This document shows, one piece after another, positions 7,502 to 15,704 of a stretch of DNA of 36,069 nucleotides (within the stretch, counting starts at the first letter, position 1; each line of letters starts with the position of its first letter). Source of the DNA: Deltaproteobacteria bacterium (GTDB lineage Bacteria > Myxococcota_A > Polyangia > Haliangiales > Haliangiaceae); contig JANXOM010000161.1 of the NCBI GenBank assembly GCA_025353585.1, forward strand, positions 1 through 36,069. Reading direction: 5' to 3'. The position numbers and the translations under genes were made by a program. Below the pieces are notes generated by a model that did not search any database, was not told where the DNA came from, and was given only the letters and a program-made list of their open reading frames with translations.

Positions 7502-8146
7502 CCGCGCGACGCGCAGGCCTTGCCATTCGAAGCAGTCGCCGCTGTCCTCGATCCGCTCGATACCGGGCGCGGCCCCGAACTGCCAGTGCGTCTCCAGGTC
7601 GGCCTCGTCGCCGGCGTCCTCCTGGCCGCACACGAGCGCCGCGAGCGTGACGGTGGTCGGGGTGTTCCACATCCCGCGATCGGTGCAGTCGCGGGCGTGG
7701 CCGGGACGCGCGATGCGCCGGGCGCCGGCGGGCGCGAGCGGCAACGCACGCCGCCAGCAGTAGAGGTAGAGCGAGTCCGTCGGGGACGCGAGCTCGAGGA
7801 CCAGGTGGTCGCCGACGTGGCGCACGGGGCCGGCCTCGGTGCGCGTCTCGGCGGGGCGCGCGGTCCAGGGCGCGCCGCGGTCAGCTTGCTCGAGCGAGAG
7901 GGGTGCCGGCGCTCGCTCCTCGGTCCTGACGAGGGTCGCGGTGGTCCGGTGCTCGTCGAAGGTGAGCGTCCAGGTCGAGCGCGTCGCGACGCCGCCGTGC
8001 GCGCCGACGAGGACGCCGCGATGGACCAGCTGGCGCGGCAGGTCGGTGGCAGCCGGCGCGGAGGCCGCGGCGCGATGCTCGACGAGCGGGCCGGCCGGCG
8101 GCGCACCGCATGCCCCGACGACGATCGCGATCGCGATGACGCGCAT
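7499..8146 (-). CDS. Hypothetical lipoprotein
   Basis: Encodes 215 residues. MRVIAIAIVVGACG is a short lipoprotein signal (V10-G11-A12-C13). The mature part is beta-rich with several cysteines (LYLYCWRRALPL; ARDCTDRGMWN; LVCGQEDAG; DSGDCFEWQGLRVAR), suggesting a disulfide-stabilised periplasmic or outer-membrane domain. I do not recognise the family. It precedes the beta-lactamase-like gene by 12 nt, so the two may act together at the cell envelope. A TAGGCT hexamer lies 8 nt before the ATG. Confidence 0.75.
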   Translation of the reverse strand: MRVIAIAIVVGACGAPPAGPLVEHRAAASAPAATDLPRQLVHRGVLVGAHGGVATRSTWTLTFDEHRTTATLVRTEERAPAPLSLEQADRGAPWTARPAETRTEAGPVRHVGDHLVLELASPTDSLYLYCWRRALPLAPAGARRIARPGHARDCTDRGMWNTPTTVTLAALVCGQEDAGDEADLETHWQFGAAPGIERIEDSGDCFEWQGLRVAR

Positions 8147-8154
8147 GACGCGAG

Positions 8155-8160
8155 AGCCTA
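8155..8160 (-). promoter_or_regulatory. -10-like hexamer TAGGCT
   Basis: GGTAGGCT on the minus strand ends 8 nt before the ATG at 8146. Its TAG is also the stop codon of the LRR remnant upstream. Confidence 0.45.
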
Positions 8161-8337
8161 CCCCTCGAGGCGGGCCCCGAACACGACGCGGATCGGCTCG
8201 ATCTGGTCGCGCCCGAGGTTTCGCGACAGGTCGAGCCGCCGGAGGCGCGCGACCGGCGGCGACGCGAGCGCGGTGGCCAAAGGCGCGTGGTCCTCGCCCC
8301 GGATGGCCCCCGGGGCTCGTTCGTGCGATCCTGAGGT
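8158..8337 (-). pseudogene. C-terminal remnant of a leucine-rich-repeat protein
   Basis: One minus-strand frame ending at TAG 8158-8160 reads ...LASPPVARLRRLDLSRNL..., followed by IRVVFGARLEG and the stop. LRRLDLSRN is a typical leucine-rich-repeat core, and an ending with FGxRxxx is usual for the TIGR02996-type LRR proteins common in myxobacteria. Upstream of about 8337 the frame runs antisense into the Cys-rich lipoprotein gene and shows no start codon or further repeats, so only the last repeat and tail survive. The family link is inference from this short stretch. Confidence 0.45.
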
Positions 8338-8339
8338 CG

Positions 8340-10367
8340 ATGCGCCAGGTCAGTCGGTTGGTTCTGGCGCTCGTCCTCGCCGCGGTGGCCTGCGGCTCCG
8401 GCGACGATTACCAGGTGCAACACGGCAACCACGACGCGTCCATCGACGCGGCGCCGTGCGGCCTCGTCACGTGCGAGAGCGAGCACGCGACCTGCGGGCC
8501 CGTCGGCGACGGCTGCGGCCTCGTCGTGCAGTGTGGCGCGTGTACCGCGCCCGACTTCTGCGGCGGCGACGGCAGCGCGTTCACCTGCGGCGGCGGCTCG
8601 GGCAGCGGCGCATGCGTCCCGCGCACGTGCGCCGCCGCGCACTCGACCTGCGGCACGGTCTCCGACGGCTGCGGCGGCGTCACCGCGAGCTGCGGCGCGT
8701 GCGGCTCCGGCGAGATCTGCGGCGCGGGCGCCGTCCCCAACACCTGCGCCATCCCGCCGTGCGATGGCCTGTGCGCGCAGCAGGGGAGCTGCGCGAGCCC
8801 CGCGCGCACCACCATCACCGGCCGGGTCACGGCCCCGGGCCACGACGACGTCGCGCTGTGGGGCGCGCCCGATCCGATCTACGGCGCGCTCGTCTACATC
8901 CCGAACGGCGGGCCCGCGCCGCGCTTCGGTGTCCTCCCGTTCACGGCCGGCGTCGCCTGCGGCACGTGCAGCTCGCTCGTCTCCGGCGAGCCGCTGGTCA
9001 GCGCCACGACCGGCACCGACGGCACCTTCACCATCGCGGACGCGCCGTGCGGCTCGGCGATCCCGCTCGTGATCCAGCTCGGTCGCTGGCGGCGGCAGAT
9101 CACGATCCCCGCCGTCGCGTGCTGCGCGAACACCATGCTCACCGCCGCGCAGACCCACCTGCCGCGCACGCACGCGGGCGAGCCCGGTGACCTGCGCAGC
9201 GATATCCCGCTCATGGCGGTCAGCACCGGTGACGTCGATGCGATGCACTGTGTCCTGCGCAAGACCGGCATCGATGATGTCGAGTTCACCAACCCCGGTG
9301 GTGGTGGCCGCGTGCAGCTCTATCGCGACAACGGCGCCGAGATCGACAGCGCAACCCCGGCCGCCCCCATGCTCTACGACAGCGCGACGGCCCTCGCCGC
9401 CTACGACATGGCGCTCTTCGAGTGCGTCGGCGAGCCCGTCGCGAAGACGCCGGTCGAGCAGAAGCACGTCATCGACTTCGCGAACGCCGGCGGCCGCGTG
9501 TTCACCACGCACTACGGCTACGTCTGGCTGACCGACAGCACGGGCGACGCCGCGACCAACACCGGGCCGAAACCGTTCTCGCAGACCGCGTCGTGGGCGG
9601 TGGACCAGGGCTCGGCCGACACGACGACTGCGCTCGTCGATCAGTCGCTGCAATCCGATCCCGACACCCAGGCCCGCCGCATCGCGTTCGCGACGTGGCT
9701 CCAGGGCGTCGGCGCGTCGACGGTGCTCGGCCAGATCACGGTCAACGTGGTCCGCCACGACTTCGACGCCGTCAGCTCCATCCTCGCGACCGCGGCCAAG
9801 ACGCCCGCCCAGCGCTGGCTCTACGCGAGCACACCGACCTTCACCGCTCCGCTCCACTACACCTTCGACACGCCGATCGCATATCCGCCGCTCGCGCGCC
9901 CGACGCAGCAGTGCGGCCGCGTCACGTACAGTGACTTTCACATCTCCGACACCACCTCGGCCGGCTCCCTCTTTCCCGCGGAGTGCAGCGACGGACCGCT
10001 CACGCCGCAGGAGAAGGCCCTCGAGTTCATGCTGTTCGATCTCGCGTCCTGCAGCGGCCCGCCGGCGAGCGCGTGTACGCCGAAGACCTGCGCCGAGCAA
10101 GGCATCGGCTGCGGCGATGCGGGCGACGGCTGCGACGACGGCGTGACCCTCCACTGCCGCGACTGCACGAACGGCGAGGTCTGCGGCGGCGGCGGACCGA
10201 GCCTGTGCGGCACCGGGCTCTGCCTCCCCGCCAGCTGCGCCGGCGCCGGCGCCACTTGCGGCCAGCTCGGCAACGGCTGCGGCGGAGTCGTCGACTGCGG
10301 CACCTGCGACGGCGAGTTCTGCGGCGTCGACGGCGTAGCGAACCAGTGCGGCGCGATCCTCAAGTGA
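8340..10367 (+). CDS. Cys-rich surface lipoprotein with CG-x-DGCGG repeats
   Basis: Encodes 675 residues. MRQVSRLVLALVLAAVAC is a lipoprotein signal (C18). Two Cys-rich repeats (about 40-83 and 92-136) and two more at the C-terminus (about 578-626 and 628-672) share the pattern TC...TCG-x-x-x-DGCGG...CG-x-C...E-x-CG. Between them lies a long domain starting TTITGRVTAPGHDDVALWGAPDPIYGALVYIP, which looks like a carboxypeptidase-regulatory-type beta-sandwich. After it comes a region with CVGEPVAKTPVEQKHVIDFANAGGRVFTTHYGY, resembling the glutamine-amidotransferase-like fold of myxobacterial surface proteins. Such repeats are common in Myxococcota and are sometimes mis-named tryptophan synthase alpha chain. 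It is probably outer-membrane and surface exposed, with the repeats disulfide bonded. No enzymatic activity is assigned. Confidence 0.82.
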   Translation: MRQVSRLVLALVLAAVACGSGDDYQVQHGNHDASIDAAPCGLVTCESEHATCGPVGDGCGLVVQCGACTAPDFCGGDGSAFTCGGGSGSGACVPRTCAAAHSTCGTVSDGCGGVTASCGACGSGEICGAGAVPNTCAIPPCDGLCAQQGSCASPARTTITGRVTAPGHDDVALWGAPDPIYGALVYIPNGGPAPRFGVLPFTAGVACGTCSSLVSGEPLVSATTGTDGTFTIADAPCGSAIPLVIQLGRWRRQITIPAVACCANTMLTAAQTHLPRTHAGEPGDLRSDIPLMAVSTGDVDAMHCVLRKTGIDDVEFTNPGGGGRVQLYRDNGAEIDSATPAAPMLYDSATALAAYDMALFECVGEPVAKTPVEQKHVIDFANAGGRVFTTHYGYVWLTDSTGDAATNTGPKPFSQTASWAVDQGSADTTTALVDQSLQSDPDTQARRIAFATWLQGVGASTVLGQITVNVVRHDFDAVSSILATAAKTPAQRWLYASTPTFTAPLHYTFDTPIAYPPLARPTQQCGRVTYSDFHISDTTSAGSLFPAECSDGPLTPQEKALEFMLFDLASCSGPPASACTPKTCAEQGIGCGDAGDGCDDGVTLHCRDCTNGEVCGGGGPSLCGTGLCLPASCAGAGATCGQLGNGCGGVVDCGTCDGEFCGVDGVANQCGAILK

Positions 10368-10652
10368 GGTGACCATCGGCCCCTCGCGGGTCGGCGCTGC
10401 GGTCGGCGGCCCGTGACCGGCCATGACCGAGCACGTGCCCACGCGCGCGGCCCGTCCTGCGCGCGAGCGCGACCCCGCGCCGGACTCCGCCGGAGCGCAA
10501 TCCGCAGGACGGCACGTGGGGCACCGAGTTTACTACCGGGCGAAGTTGACGCTCCGTCTGCCCGAGGGTGGCGTGGTCGCACACCGCACGGTGACGGCGT
10601 GCGGTCCAACCTGGTGTTTCTCCTGCGGGGCAGTTCTTGCAACACTGGCTGT
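10368..10652. other. Intergenic region, no gene seen
   Basis: 285 nt between the Cys-rich lipoprotein and cheB. No frame with convincing composition is present on either strand. AACACT lies 6 nt before the cheB ATG, with the A and T of a -10 hexamer in register. Confidence 0.5.
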
Positions 10653-11636
10653 ATGGCGGAACAGACCCGGCGGGAACTGGTGGCGATCGGCTGCTCGGCG
10701 GGGGGCATCCCTGCCCTCCCGACCGTGCTCGCCGGATTGACGGAGGCGTTGCCGGCGGCGGTGCTCGTGATCCAGCACCTGACGGAGGGCAGCGAGCTCG
10801 CCGAAATCCTGCAATTGCGCTCCCCGCTCCCCGTGAGCTGGGCGGAGCAGGGCACGCGCCTCGAGCACGGCCACGTCTACGTCGCCCCCGCGGGCGCGCA
10901 CGTCCTGGTGATCGATCACCACCTGCGGCTCGACGCCGGCGCGCGCGAGAACCACTTTCGCCCGTCGATCGACCGCGCGTTTCGCTCGGTCGCCGCCCTC
11001 TACGGAGCGCGCGCGGTCGGCGTCATCTTGACCGGCATGCTCGACGATGGCGTCATCGGGCTCTCCGCGATCCGCGCGTGCGGCGGCTACGCGATCGTCC
11101 AGGACCCCGCCACCGCCGAGTTCCCGGAGATGCCCACCCACGCGATCGCGCAGGCCGGGGCGGACGCGGTCCTGGCCCTCGAGGCGATCGCGCCCAAGCT
11201 CGTGGCGCTCGTCGCCGAGCCGATCGAGATGCGCGCGCCCGCCGAGACGATCGCGCTCGAGGCCGAGCTGGACCGTGGCCCGTCCGACCCGGCGAAGCTC
11301 GATCGCCTCGGCGTCCGCGCGCCCATGCCCTGCCCGGAGTGCAACGGTCCCCTGTGGCGCGCCGGTGACGCCCGCACCCGTCACTACCGTTGCTACCTCG
11401 GCCACTCCGCGAACCCGCGGTCGATGCTCCGACACTCGCGCGAGGAGCTCGAGCGCTCGCTGTGGACGGCCGTCCGCGCGCTCCACGACCGCGCCGCCGT
11501 CTTCGAGACGCTGGCGCGCGACGCCGAGCACGCCGGCAATCGCATCGCCGCGGTCACGTACGCGGACCGCGCGCGCGAGGCGATGGCGTCGTCGGCCACG
11601 GCACAAAAGTTCTTGCTCGAGCTACAAGGCCGCTAG
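10653..11636 (+). CDS. CheB-type protein-glutamate methylesterase, no receiver domain
   Basis: Encodes 327 residues. The CheB catalytic domain (about 8-185) has the full triad: S15 in AIGCSAGG, H42 in VIQHLTEG and D132 in LTGMLDDGVIG. There is no N-terminal receiver domain, so activity is not set by direct CheA phosphorylation. The C-terminal part (about 225-327) has CPECNGPLW...YRCYLGHS (C227, C230, C247, H251), a zinc-finger-like module often found in stand-alone CheB proteins, then a helical tail. It would remove methyl esters from, or deamidate, receptor glutamates, or act on another partner. Its stop overlaps the stop of the convergent receiver gene in the palindrome CTAG (11633-11636). 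The adjacent CheB/CheR kinase suggests a shared pathway. Confidence 0.9.
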   Translation: MAEQTRRELVAIGCSAGGIPALPTVLAGLTEALPAAVLVIQHLTEGSELAEILQLRSPLPVSWAEQGTRLEHGHVYVAPAGAHVLVIDHHLRLDAGARENHFRPSIDRAFRSVAALYGARAVGVILTGMLDDGVIGLSAIRACGGYAIVQDPATAEFPEMPTHAIAQAGADAVLALEAIAPKLVALVAEPIEMRAPAETIALEAELDRGPSDPAKLDRLGVRAPMPCPECNGPLWRAGDARTRHYRCYLGHSANPRSMLRHSREELERSLWTAVRALHDRAAVFETLARDAEHAGNRIAAVTYADRAREAMASSATAQKFLLELQGR

Positions 11637-12061
11637 GTCGGCGCGGAGCCCGGGTGCGCACGCTCGCGCGCGAGGAGCAGGATCCTCTGCACCATCGCGA
11701 CGCTCGTCGGCTTCGTGTAATGGCCGTCGAAGCCCGCGGCCGCCGAGCGCTCGTGGTCCTCGGGCTGCCCCCAGCCGGTCATCGCCGCGATGACGACGGT
11801 CCGGCCGCCCAGGAGCTCGCGCACGCGGGGCGCCAGATCGTAGCCGCTGATGTCAGGCAAGCCGATATCGAGGATGACCAGGTCGGGCGCGTAGTTGGCC
11901 GCGATGGCCGCCAGCGCGCTTCGCCCGTCGAGCGCGAACTGGCACTGGTGGCCGAGCAGCTTCACCAGCTCGCACGCGGCGCTGGCCGCGTCGGGGTAAT
12001 CGTCCACCACCAGCACGCGCAGCTGGCTGGCCGAGGCGACCTCGCTCGCGGTGTCAGTCAT
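11633..12061 (-). CDS. Single-domain response regulator (CheY-like)
   Basis: Encodes 142 residues forming one receiver domain: acidic pair D20/D21 in VLVVDDYPDAA, phospho-acceptor D65 in LVILDIGLPDISG, T95 in AMTGWG and K117 in YTKPTS. There is no output domain. The ATG at 12061 is chosen because it overlaps the end of the upstream kinase frame by 8 nt (the kinase stop is at 12054-12056), the mark of translational coupling. It should accept phosphate from the adjacent histidine kinase. The ORF can be extended to 12097, but that adds an Arg/Ser-rich segment inside the kinase gene. Confidence 0.9.
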   Translation of the reverse strand: MTDTASEVASASQLRVLVVDDYPDAASAACELVKLLGHQCQFALDGRSALAAIAANYAPDLVILDIGLPDISGYDLAPRVRELLGGRTVVIAAMTGWGQPEDHERSAAAGFDGHYTKPTSVAMVQRILLLARERAHPGSAPT

Positions 12062-12845
12062 GGACCGGCAGCTCGACCGTGAGGGTCGCGCCCGCACCGA
12101 GCCCGGGGCTGGTGGCGATCACCGTGCCGCCGTGCATCTCGACGAGTCGGCGCACGACGTTGAGCCCGATCCCGAGCCCGCCGCGCGACCGGCCACGCGC
12201 GTCACGCGACTGCGCGAACAGCTCGAACATCGTCTCGAGCTGGTCCGGCGCGAGGCCGACCCCCGTGTCACGGATCGAGACCAGGACGGCCTCCCCGGTC
12301 CGACGCGATTCGATGTGCACCGCGCCGCCGTCGGGCGTGTACTTGAACGCGTTCGCGAGCAGGTTCACGAAGACCTGGAGGAGCCGCGTCCGGTCTCCGG
12401 AGACCACGAGCGGTTCGTCCGCCTGAGCCACCGAGATGCGGTGGCCGAGCTGGTCGGCGAGGCTGCGCGTGTCCTCGATCGCCGCCGCGACGAGGGTGCG
12501 GACGTCGAGCGCGTCGTGGGCGAGCTCGATCTTGCCCTGCGCGATGCGGGACAGGTCCAGCAGCTCGTCGACCAGCGCGGTCAGCTGGTCGACCTGGCGA
12601 TCCATGATGGCGCGCGTGCGCTGCTGCTGTTCGGGGTCGTCAGGCGCGAGCTTTTGCACGTCCAGCGCCACGCGCAGCGGCGTGAGGGGGTTGCGGAGCT
12701 CGTGCGACAGCGTCGCGAGGAACTCGTCCTTACGGCGGTCGACCTCGCGCAGCGCGGCCTCGGCTTGCTTGCTGGCGGTGATGTCGTAGCCGACCGAGAT
12801 GAGCCCGGCGAACTGCCCGTTCGCCACGACCGGCTCGACGTGCAC
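12054..12845 (-). CDS. Histidine kinase module (3' part of a frameshifted gene)
   Basis: This frame encodes the end of a PAS domain (EPVVANGQFAGLISVGYDIT), then HisKA with the phospho-acceptor block FLATLSHELRNPLTPL, and HATPase with N-box NLLANAFKYTPDGG, G1 DTGVGL and G2 GGLGIGL. The coding frame actually continues upstream to about 12,985 (ATGLAPFLSRADADALAAL...), where it meets the frame of the CheB/CheR part. The GTG at 12845 is only the first possible start and would cut the PAS domain. The intact gene should be one protein of about 1,190 residues. As sequenced, the kinase domain can only be made by frameshifting or from an internal start. The next gene is the receiver at 11633-12061, overlapping by 8 nt. 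Confidence 0.7.
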   Translation of the reverse strand: MHVEPVVANGQFAGLISVGYDITASKQAEAALREVDRRKDEFLATLSHELRNPLTPLRVALDVQKLAPDDPEQQQRTRAIMDRQVDQLTALVDELLDLSRIAQGKIELAHDALDVRTLVAAAIEDTRSLADQLGHRISVAQADEPLVVSGDRTRLLQVFVNLLANAFKYTPDGGAVHIESRRTGEAVLVSIRDTGVGLAPDQLETMFELFAQSRDARGRSRGGLGIGLNVVRRLVEMHGGTVIATSPGLGAGATLTVELPVHD

Positions 12846-15616
12846 GTCGAAGATCCGCGCTTCGTGGTCGACGTCGATCGTGAGCTGCGTTCGCTTGCCA
12901 CGGCCGTCGCTGCGGGCCTGGGCCTCGAGGGCGGCGAGCGCGTCCGCGTCCGCCCGCGACAGGAACGGCGCCAGGCCCGTCGCGCGGGCACCTCCTTGCC
13001 GACCACGAACGCCCAGGTGCAGGTCCCGGCCGCGTCATGCGTGGTCGCCACGGCCGGCGCGGCGGACAGCGCGAGCCGAAACCGGGCGTCGCTCGCCAGG
13101 AGCGCGGCCTCGGCGCGGCGCGTCTTCCCGATGTCCACGAACGTGAAGACGACGCCCTCGATGCGATCCTCGAGCGACCGGTACGGCAGCGCGCGTAGCA
13201 GGTACGGCTCGCCGTCGTCGGTGAGGACCTCGCGCTCGACCACGCGCAGGTGCTGCAAGACCTGGCGGGCGATGCCGTCCAGGTCGTCGACGGCGAGGCG
13301 GTGAGTGAGGTGGGACAACGGGCGCCCCGCGTCGGACTCGATGAGGTTGAAGAGGTCGACGGAGCGCGCCGTGAAGCGCTTGATGTTGAGCTTGCGATCG
13401 AGGAACAAGACGGCGAGGTCGGTCGACGCCATCAAGTTCTGGAGGTCGCTGTTTGCGCGGCTGACCTCGTCGATCTTCATCTTGAGCTCGTGGTTGAGCG
13501 TCGTCAGCTCTTCGTTGACCGACTGCAGCTCCTCCTTGCTCGTCTCCAGCTCCTCGGTGGCCGAGCGGAGCTCCTCGTTGATCGCCTGGAGCTCCTCGTT
13601 GCTCGCCTTGAGCTCCTCGAGCGAGGTCTCGTACTGCTCGACCGACGTGCGCAAATGATCGCGCGTGCGCTGGAGGTCGTCCTCGAGCTCGCGCACGACC
13701 GGTTCGTTGGCGCTCGCCAGCGCCGGACCCCGCGCGTCCACGTCGAGGCGTTCTCCGTCGCTCCGCTCCTCGAGCTCGTCGAACATCACGAGGAGGAGGC
13801 CGGTGCCGACGTCGGGCATCACGACCGTGCGCAATCGGATCTGCACGGTGCGCGGCGCGCCGTCCTCGCTCTCGACCCGCACGTCGCGCGTCTCCAGGGC
13901 GGTCTTGCTCTGGCGCATCGCGTAGATCAGCGAGCGCAGCTCGACGCGGAGGCTCGGGTGAACGAGCCGAAAGAGCTGGCGCGTCGGCTCGCCGCCCGCA
14001 AATTGCAGGAACCGGCCGGCGTGTTCGCTCATGTGGAGCACCTCGAGCTCTTCATCGACGAGCACGCTGGGCGGCGCGTAGAACTCGACGACGCGGTGGT
14101 GCACGTCGCCGAACGAGCTCGCGGTGCGTTCGGCGGGAGCCGGGACCGTCGTCGGGCGCGGCTGCCAGCGGGCGTTGGCCGCGAGCGCGGGCACGACCAG
14201 GCCGACCGGGACGGTGCGGCGAGTGAAGATGCGAGCCTTCGCGTCCACCGGACCGAACCGCAGCGCGGCGGCCTCCGCCGACTCCGACGAGCCGAGGAAC
14301 AGGTTTCCCTCGGGCCGCAACCCGAAGTGAAACATGGACAGGACGCGGTCCTGCGCCTCGCGATTGAGATAGATGAGGACATTGCGGCACGACACCAGGT
14401 CGAGCCGCGAGAACGGCGGGTCACGCAGCAGGTTGTGCGGCGAGAACAGGACGATCTCGCGCAGCTCCTTGTTGACGCGATACTCCTGCGCCTCGTGCAC
14501 GAAGAAGCGCGCGCGCCGCTCGGCGGAGATGTCCGCCGCGGCGGCCTCGCTGTAGCGACCGGCCCGCGCCTCGGCGAGGGCAGCTTCGTCGATGTCTGTG
14601 GCGAAGATCTGCACGGCCGGCGGGCTCGCCAACCGGTCCGCGTACTCGAGGAGCAGCATCCCGATCGAGTACACCTCCTCGCCCGAGGCGCACCCCGCCA
14701 CCCACACGCGCACCTGATCCCCCGCCGTGCGATTCGCGAACAGCGCCGGCACCGCGAGGCGCGCGAGCGCTTCGAACGCGTCCTGGTCGCGGAAGAAGTT
14801 CGTGACGGAGATCAAGAAATCCCGGAGCAGGTGCTCGAGCTCGCTCGGATACTCGCGCAGGTGGCGATGATAGTCGGCGAGCGTCGCGCGCCCGCAGACC
14901 TGCATCCGGCGCGCAACCCGGCGGTAGAGGGTGGGCCGCTTGTACTGCGAGAAGTCGTGTCCCGTCCGGACGCGCACGAGCGTGAGGATGTCGCGGAGCG
15001 CATCCGCCGCGGCATCACGTCGGCGGTGCTCGTCGTCGAGGATCTCGGTCTCGATCGGCATCGGGGCGGCGATGCGCCCGCCGATCTCGCTCGCCGGCAA
15101 GACGATGTCGACGAGCCCGGTCTCGATGGCCGCCATGGGCCCGCGCGGGTCCTCGGCGTCGTCCGGCGCCTGCGCGATCGTGAAGCCGTCGCACTCCTTC
15201 ACGCGCTTGAGGCCGATCGCGCCATCCCCCGTGCTGCCGGACAGGACGATGCACGTGGTCTCCGGACCGGCCTCGTCCGCGAGGGACCGAAACAGGCGAT
15301 CGAGCGGCACGGCCGGTGCGGTCGGTGGCACCAGCTCGAACGCGCCGTTCGCGTAGATCACGTCCGCCCCGGTGGGCGCGACGTAGATCCGGTCCGCCTG
15401 CGGGACCGTCCCATGCTCGATCAGGGTCACCGGCAGCGTGGCCGCGCGGCGCAGCGCCGGCAGGATGTCGCCGAGGCCAACGAAGAGCACCACGTAGCAG
15501 CGGCCGACCTGGGCCGGCGCCGCGCGCACGATCTGCTCGAACGCGACGCGGCTCGCGCCGCCGATCGCAACGATGTGAGCGCGGGCAGGACGGGGGGGCT
15601 GGCTCACGTCCGACAC
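12581..15616 (-). CDS. CheB-like/CheR/PAS chimeric signalling protein, frameshifted before its kinase
   Basis: The GTG at 15616 is chosen: GGAG lies 7 nt upstream and the CheB-like domain begins soon after; a TTG at 15652 is a weaker alternative. Order: a CheB-like domain (about 13-190) whose serine and histidine positions are not conserved (AIGGASRV for AIGCSAGG; no QH block), with D131 kept. Then a CheR methyltransferase (about 210-450) with LYRRVARRM, SVTNFFRDQ, the SAM motif VWVAGCASGEE and CRNVLIYL. Then a PAS-like region, a heptad coiled coil (LEELKASNEELQAINEEL) and a second PAS region. Near 12,985 the frame breaks; downstream of it the 12581 frame is Arg/Ser-rich nonsense, while frame 12054-12845 carries the kinase. 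A 1-nt loss near 12980-12995 explains this. Confidence 0.75.
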   Translation of the reverse strand: MSDVSQPPRPARAHIVAIGGASRVAFEQIVRAAPAQVGRCYVVLFVGLGDILPALRRAATLPVTLIEHGTVPQADRIYVAPTGADVIYANGAFELVPPTAPAVPLDRLFRSLADEAGPETTCIVLSGSTGDGAIGLKRVKECDGFTIAQAPDDAEDPRGPMAAIETGLVDIVLPASEIGGRIAAPMPIETEILDDEHRRRDAAADALRDILTLVRVRTGHDFSQYKRPTLYRRVARRMQVCGRATLADYHRHLREYPSELEHLLRDFLISVTNFFRDQDAFEALARLAVPALFANRTAGDQVRVWVAGCASGEEVYSIGMLLLEYADRLASPPAVQIFATDIDEAALAEARAGRYSEAAAADISAERRARFFVHEAQEYRVNKELREIVLFSPHNLLRDPPFSRLDLVSCRNVLIYLNREAQDRVLSMFHFGLRPEGNLFLGSSESAEAAALRFGPVDAKARIFTRRTVPVGLVVPALAANARWQPRPTTVPAPAERTASSFGDVHHRVVEFYAPPSVLVDEELEVLHMSEHAGRFLQFAGGEPTRQLFRLVHPSLRVELRSLIYAMRQSKTALETRDVRVESEDGAPRTVQIRLRTVVMPDVGTGLLLVMFDELEERSDGERLDVDARGPALASANEPVVRELEDDLQRTRDHLRTSVEQYETSLEELKASNEELQAINEELRSATEELETSKEELQSVNEELTTLNHELKMKIDEVSRANSDLQNLMASTDLAVLFLDRKLNIKRFTARSVDLFNLIESDAGRPLSHLTHRLAVDDLDGIARQVLQHLRVVEREVLTDDGEPYLLRALPYRSLEDRIEGVVFTFVDIGKTRRAEAALLASDARFRLALSAAPAVATTHDAAGTCTWAFVVGKEVPARRAWRRSCRGRTRTRSPPSRPRPAATAVASERSSRSTSTTKRGSSTCTSSRSWRTGSSPGSSRSATTSPPASKPRPRCARSTAVRTSSSRRCRTSSATPSRRCAWRWTCKSSRLTTPNSSSARAPSWIARSTS

Positions 15617-15687
15617 ACCTGCACTCCAGCACGTGAAGGTCACGCCGCGCAATCCGCGATCGCGCTATCGCCCTCCCGGACTGGCGC

Positions 15688-15693
15688 TATGCT
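15688..15693 (+). promoter_or_regulatory. -10-like hexamer TATGCT
   Basis: GCTATGCT lies upstream of the ATG at 15705 with an 11-nt gap, longer than for other genes here but still too short for a normal leader with a ribosome binding site. Confidence 0.35.
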
Positions 15694-15704
15694 CGTGCCG
15701 CCCG

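Noticed and set aside
10626..10640. Possible sigma-54 promoter (GG and GC dinucleotides at -24/-12 spacing) before the free cheB gene
   Set aside because: Only the two dinucleotides fit; the rest of the -24 box is poor, and the start of transcription would fall at the ATG itself. The AACACT -10-like string is equally likely.
15616..15652. TTG at 15652 as start of the CheB/CheR kinase
   Set aside because: The GTG at 15616 has a GGAG at suitable distance, and the segment before it (cysteine- and tryptophan-containing) does not resemble a CheB N-terminus.
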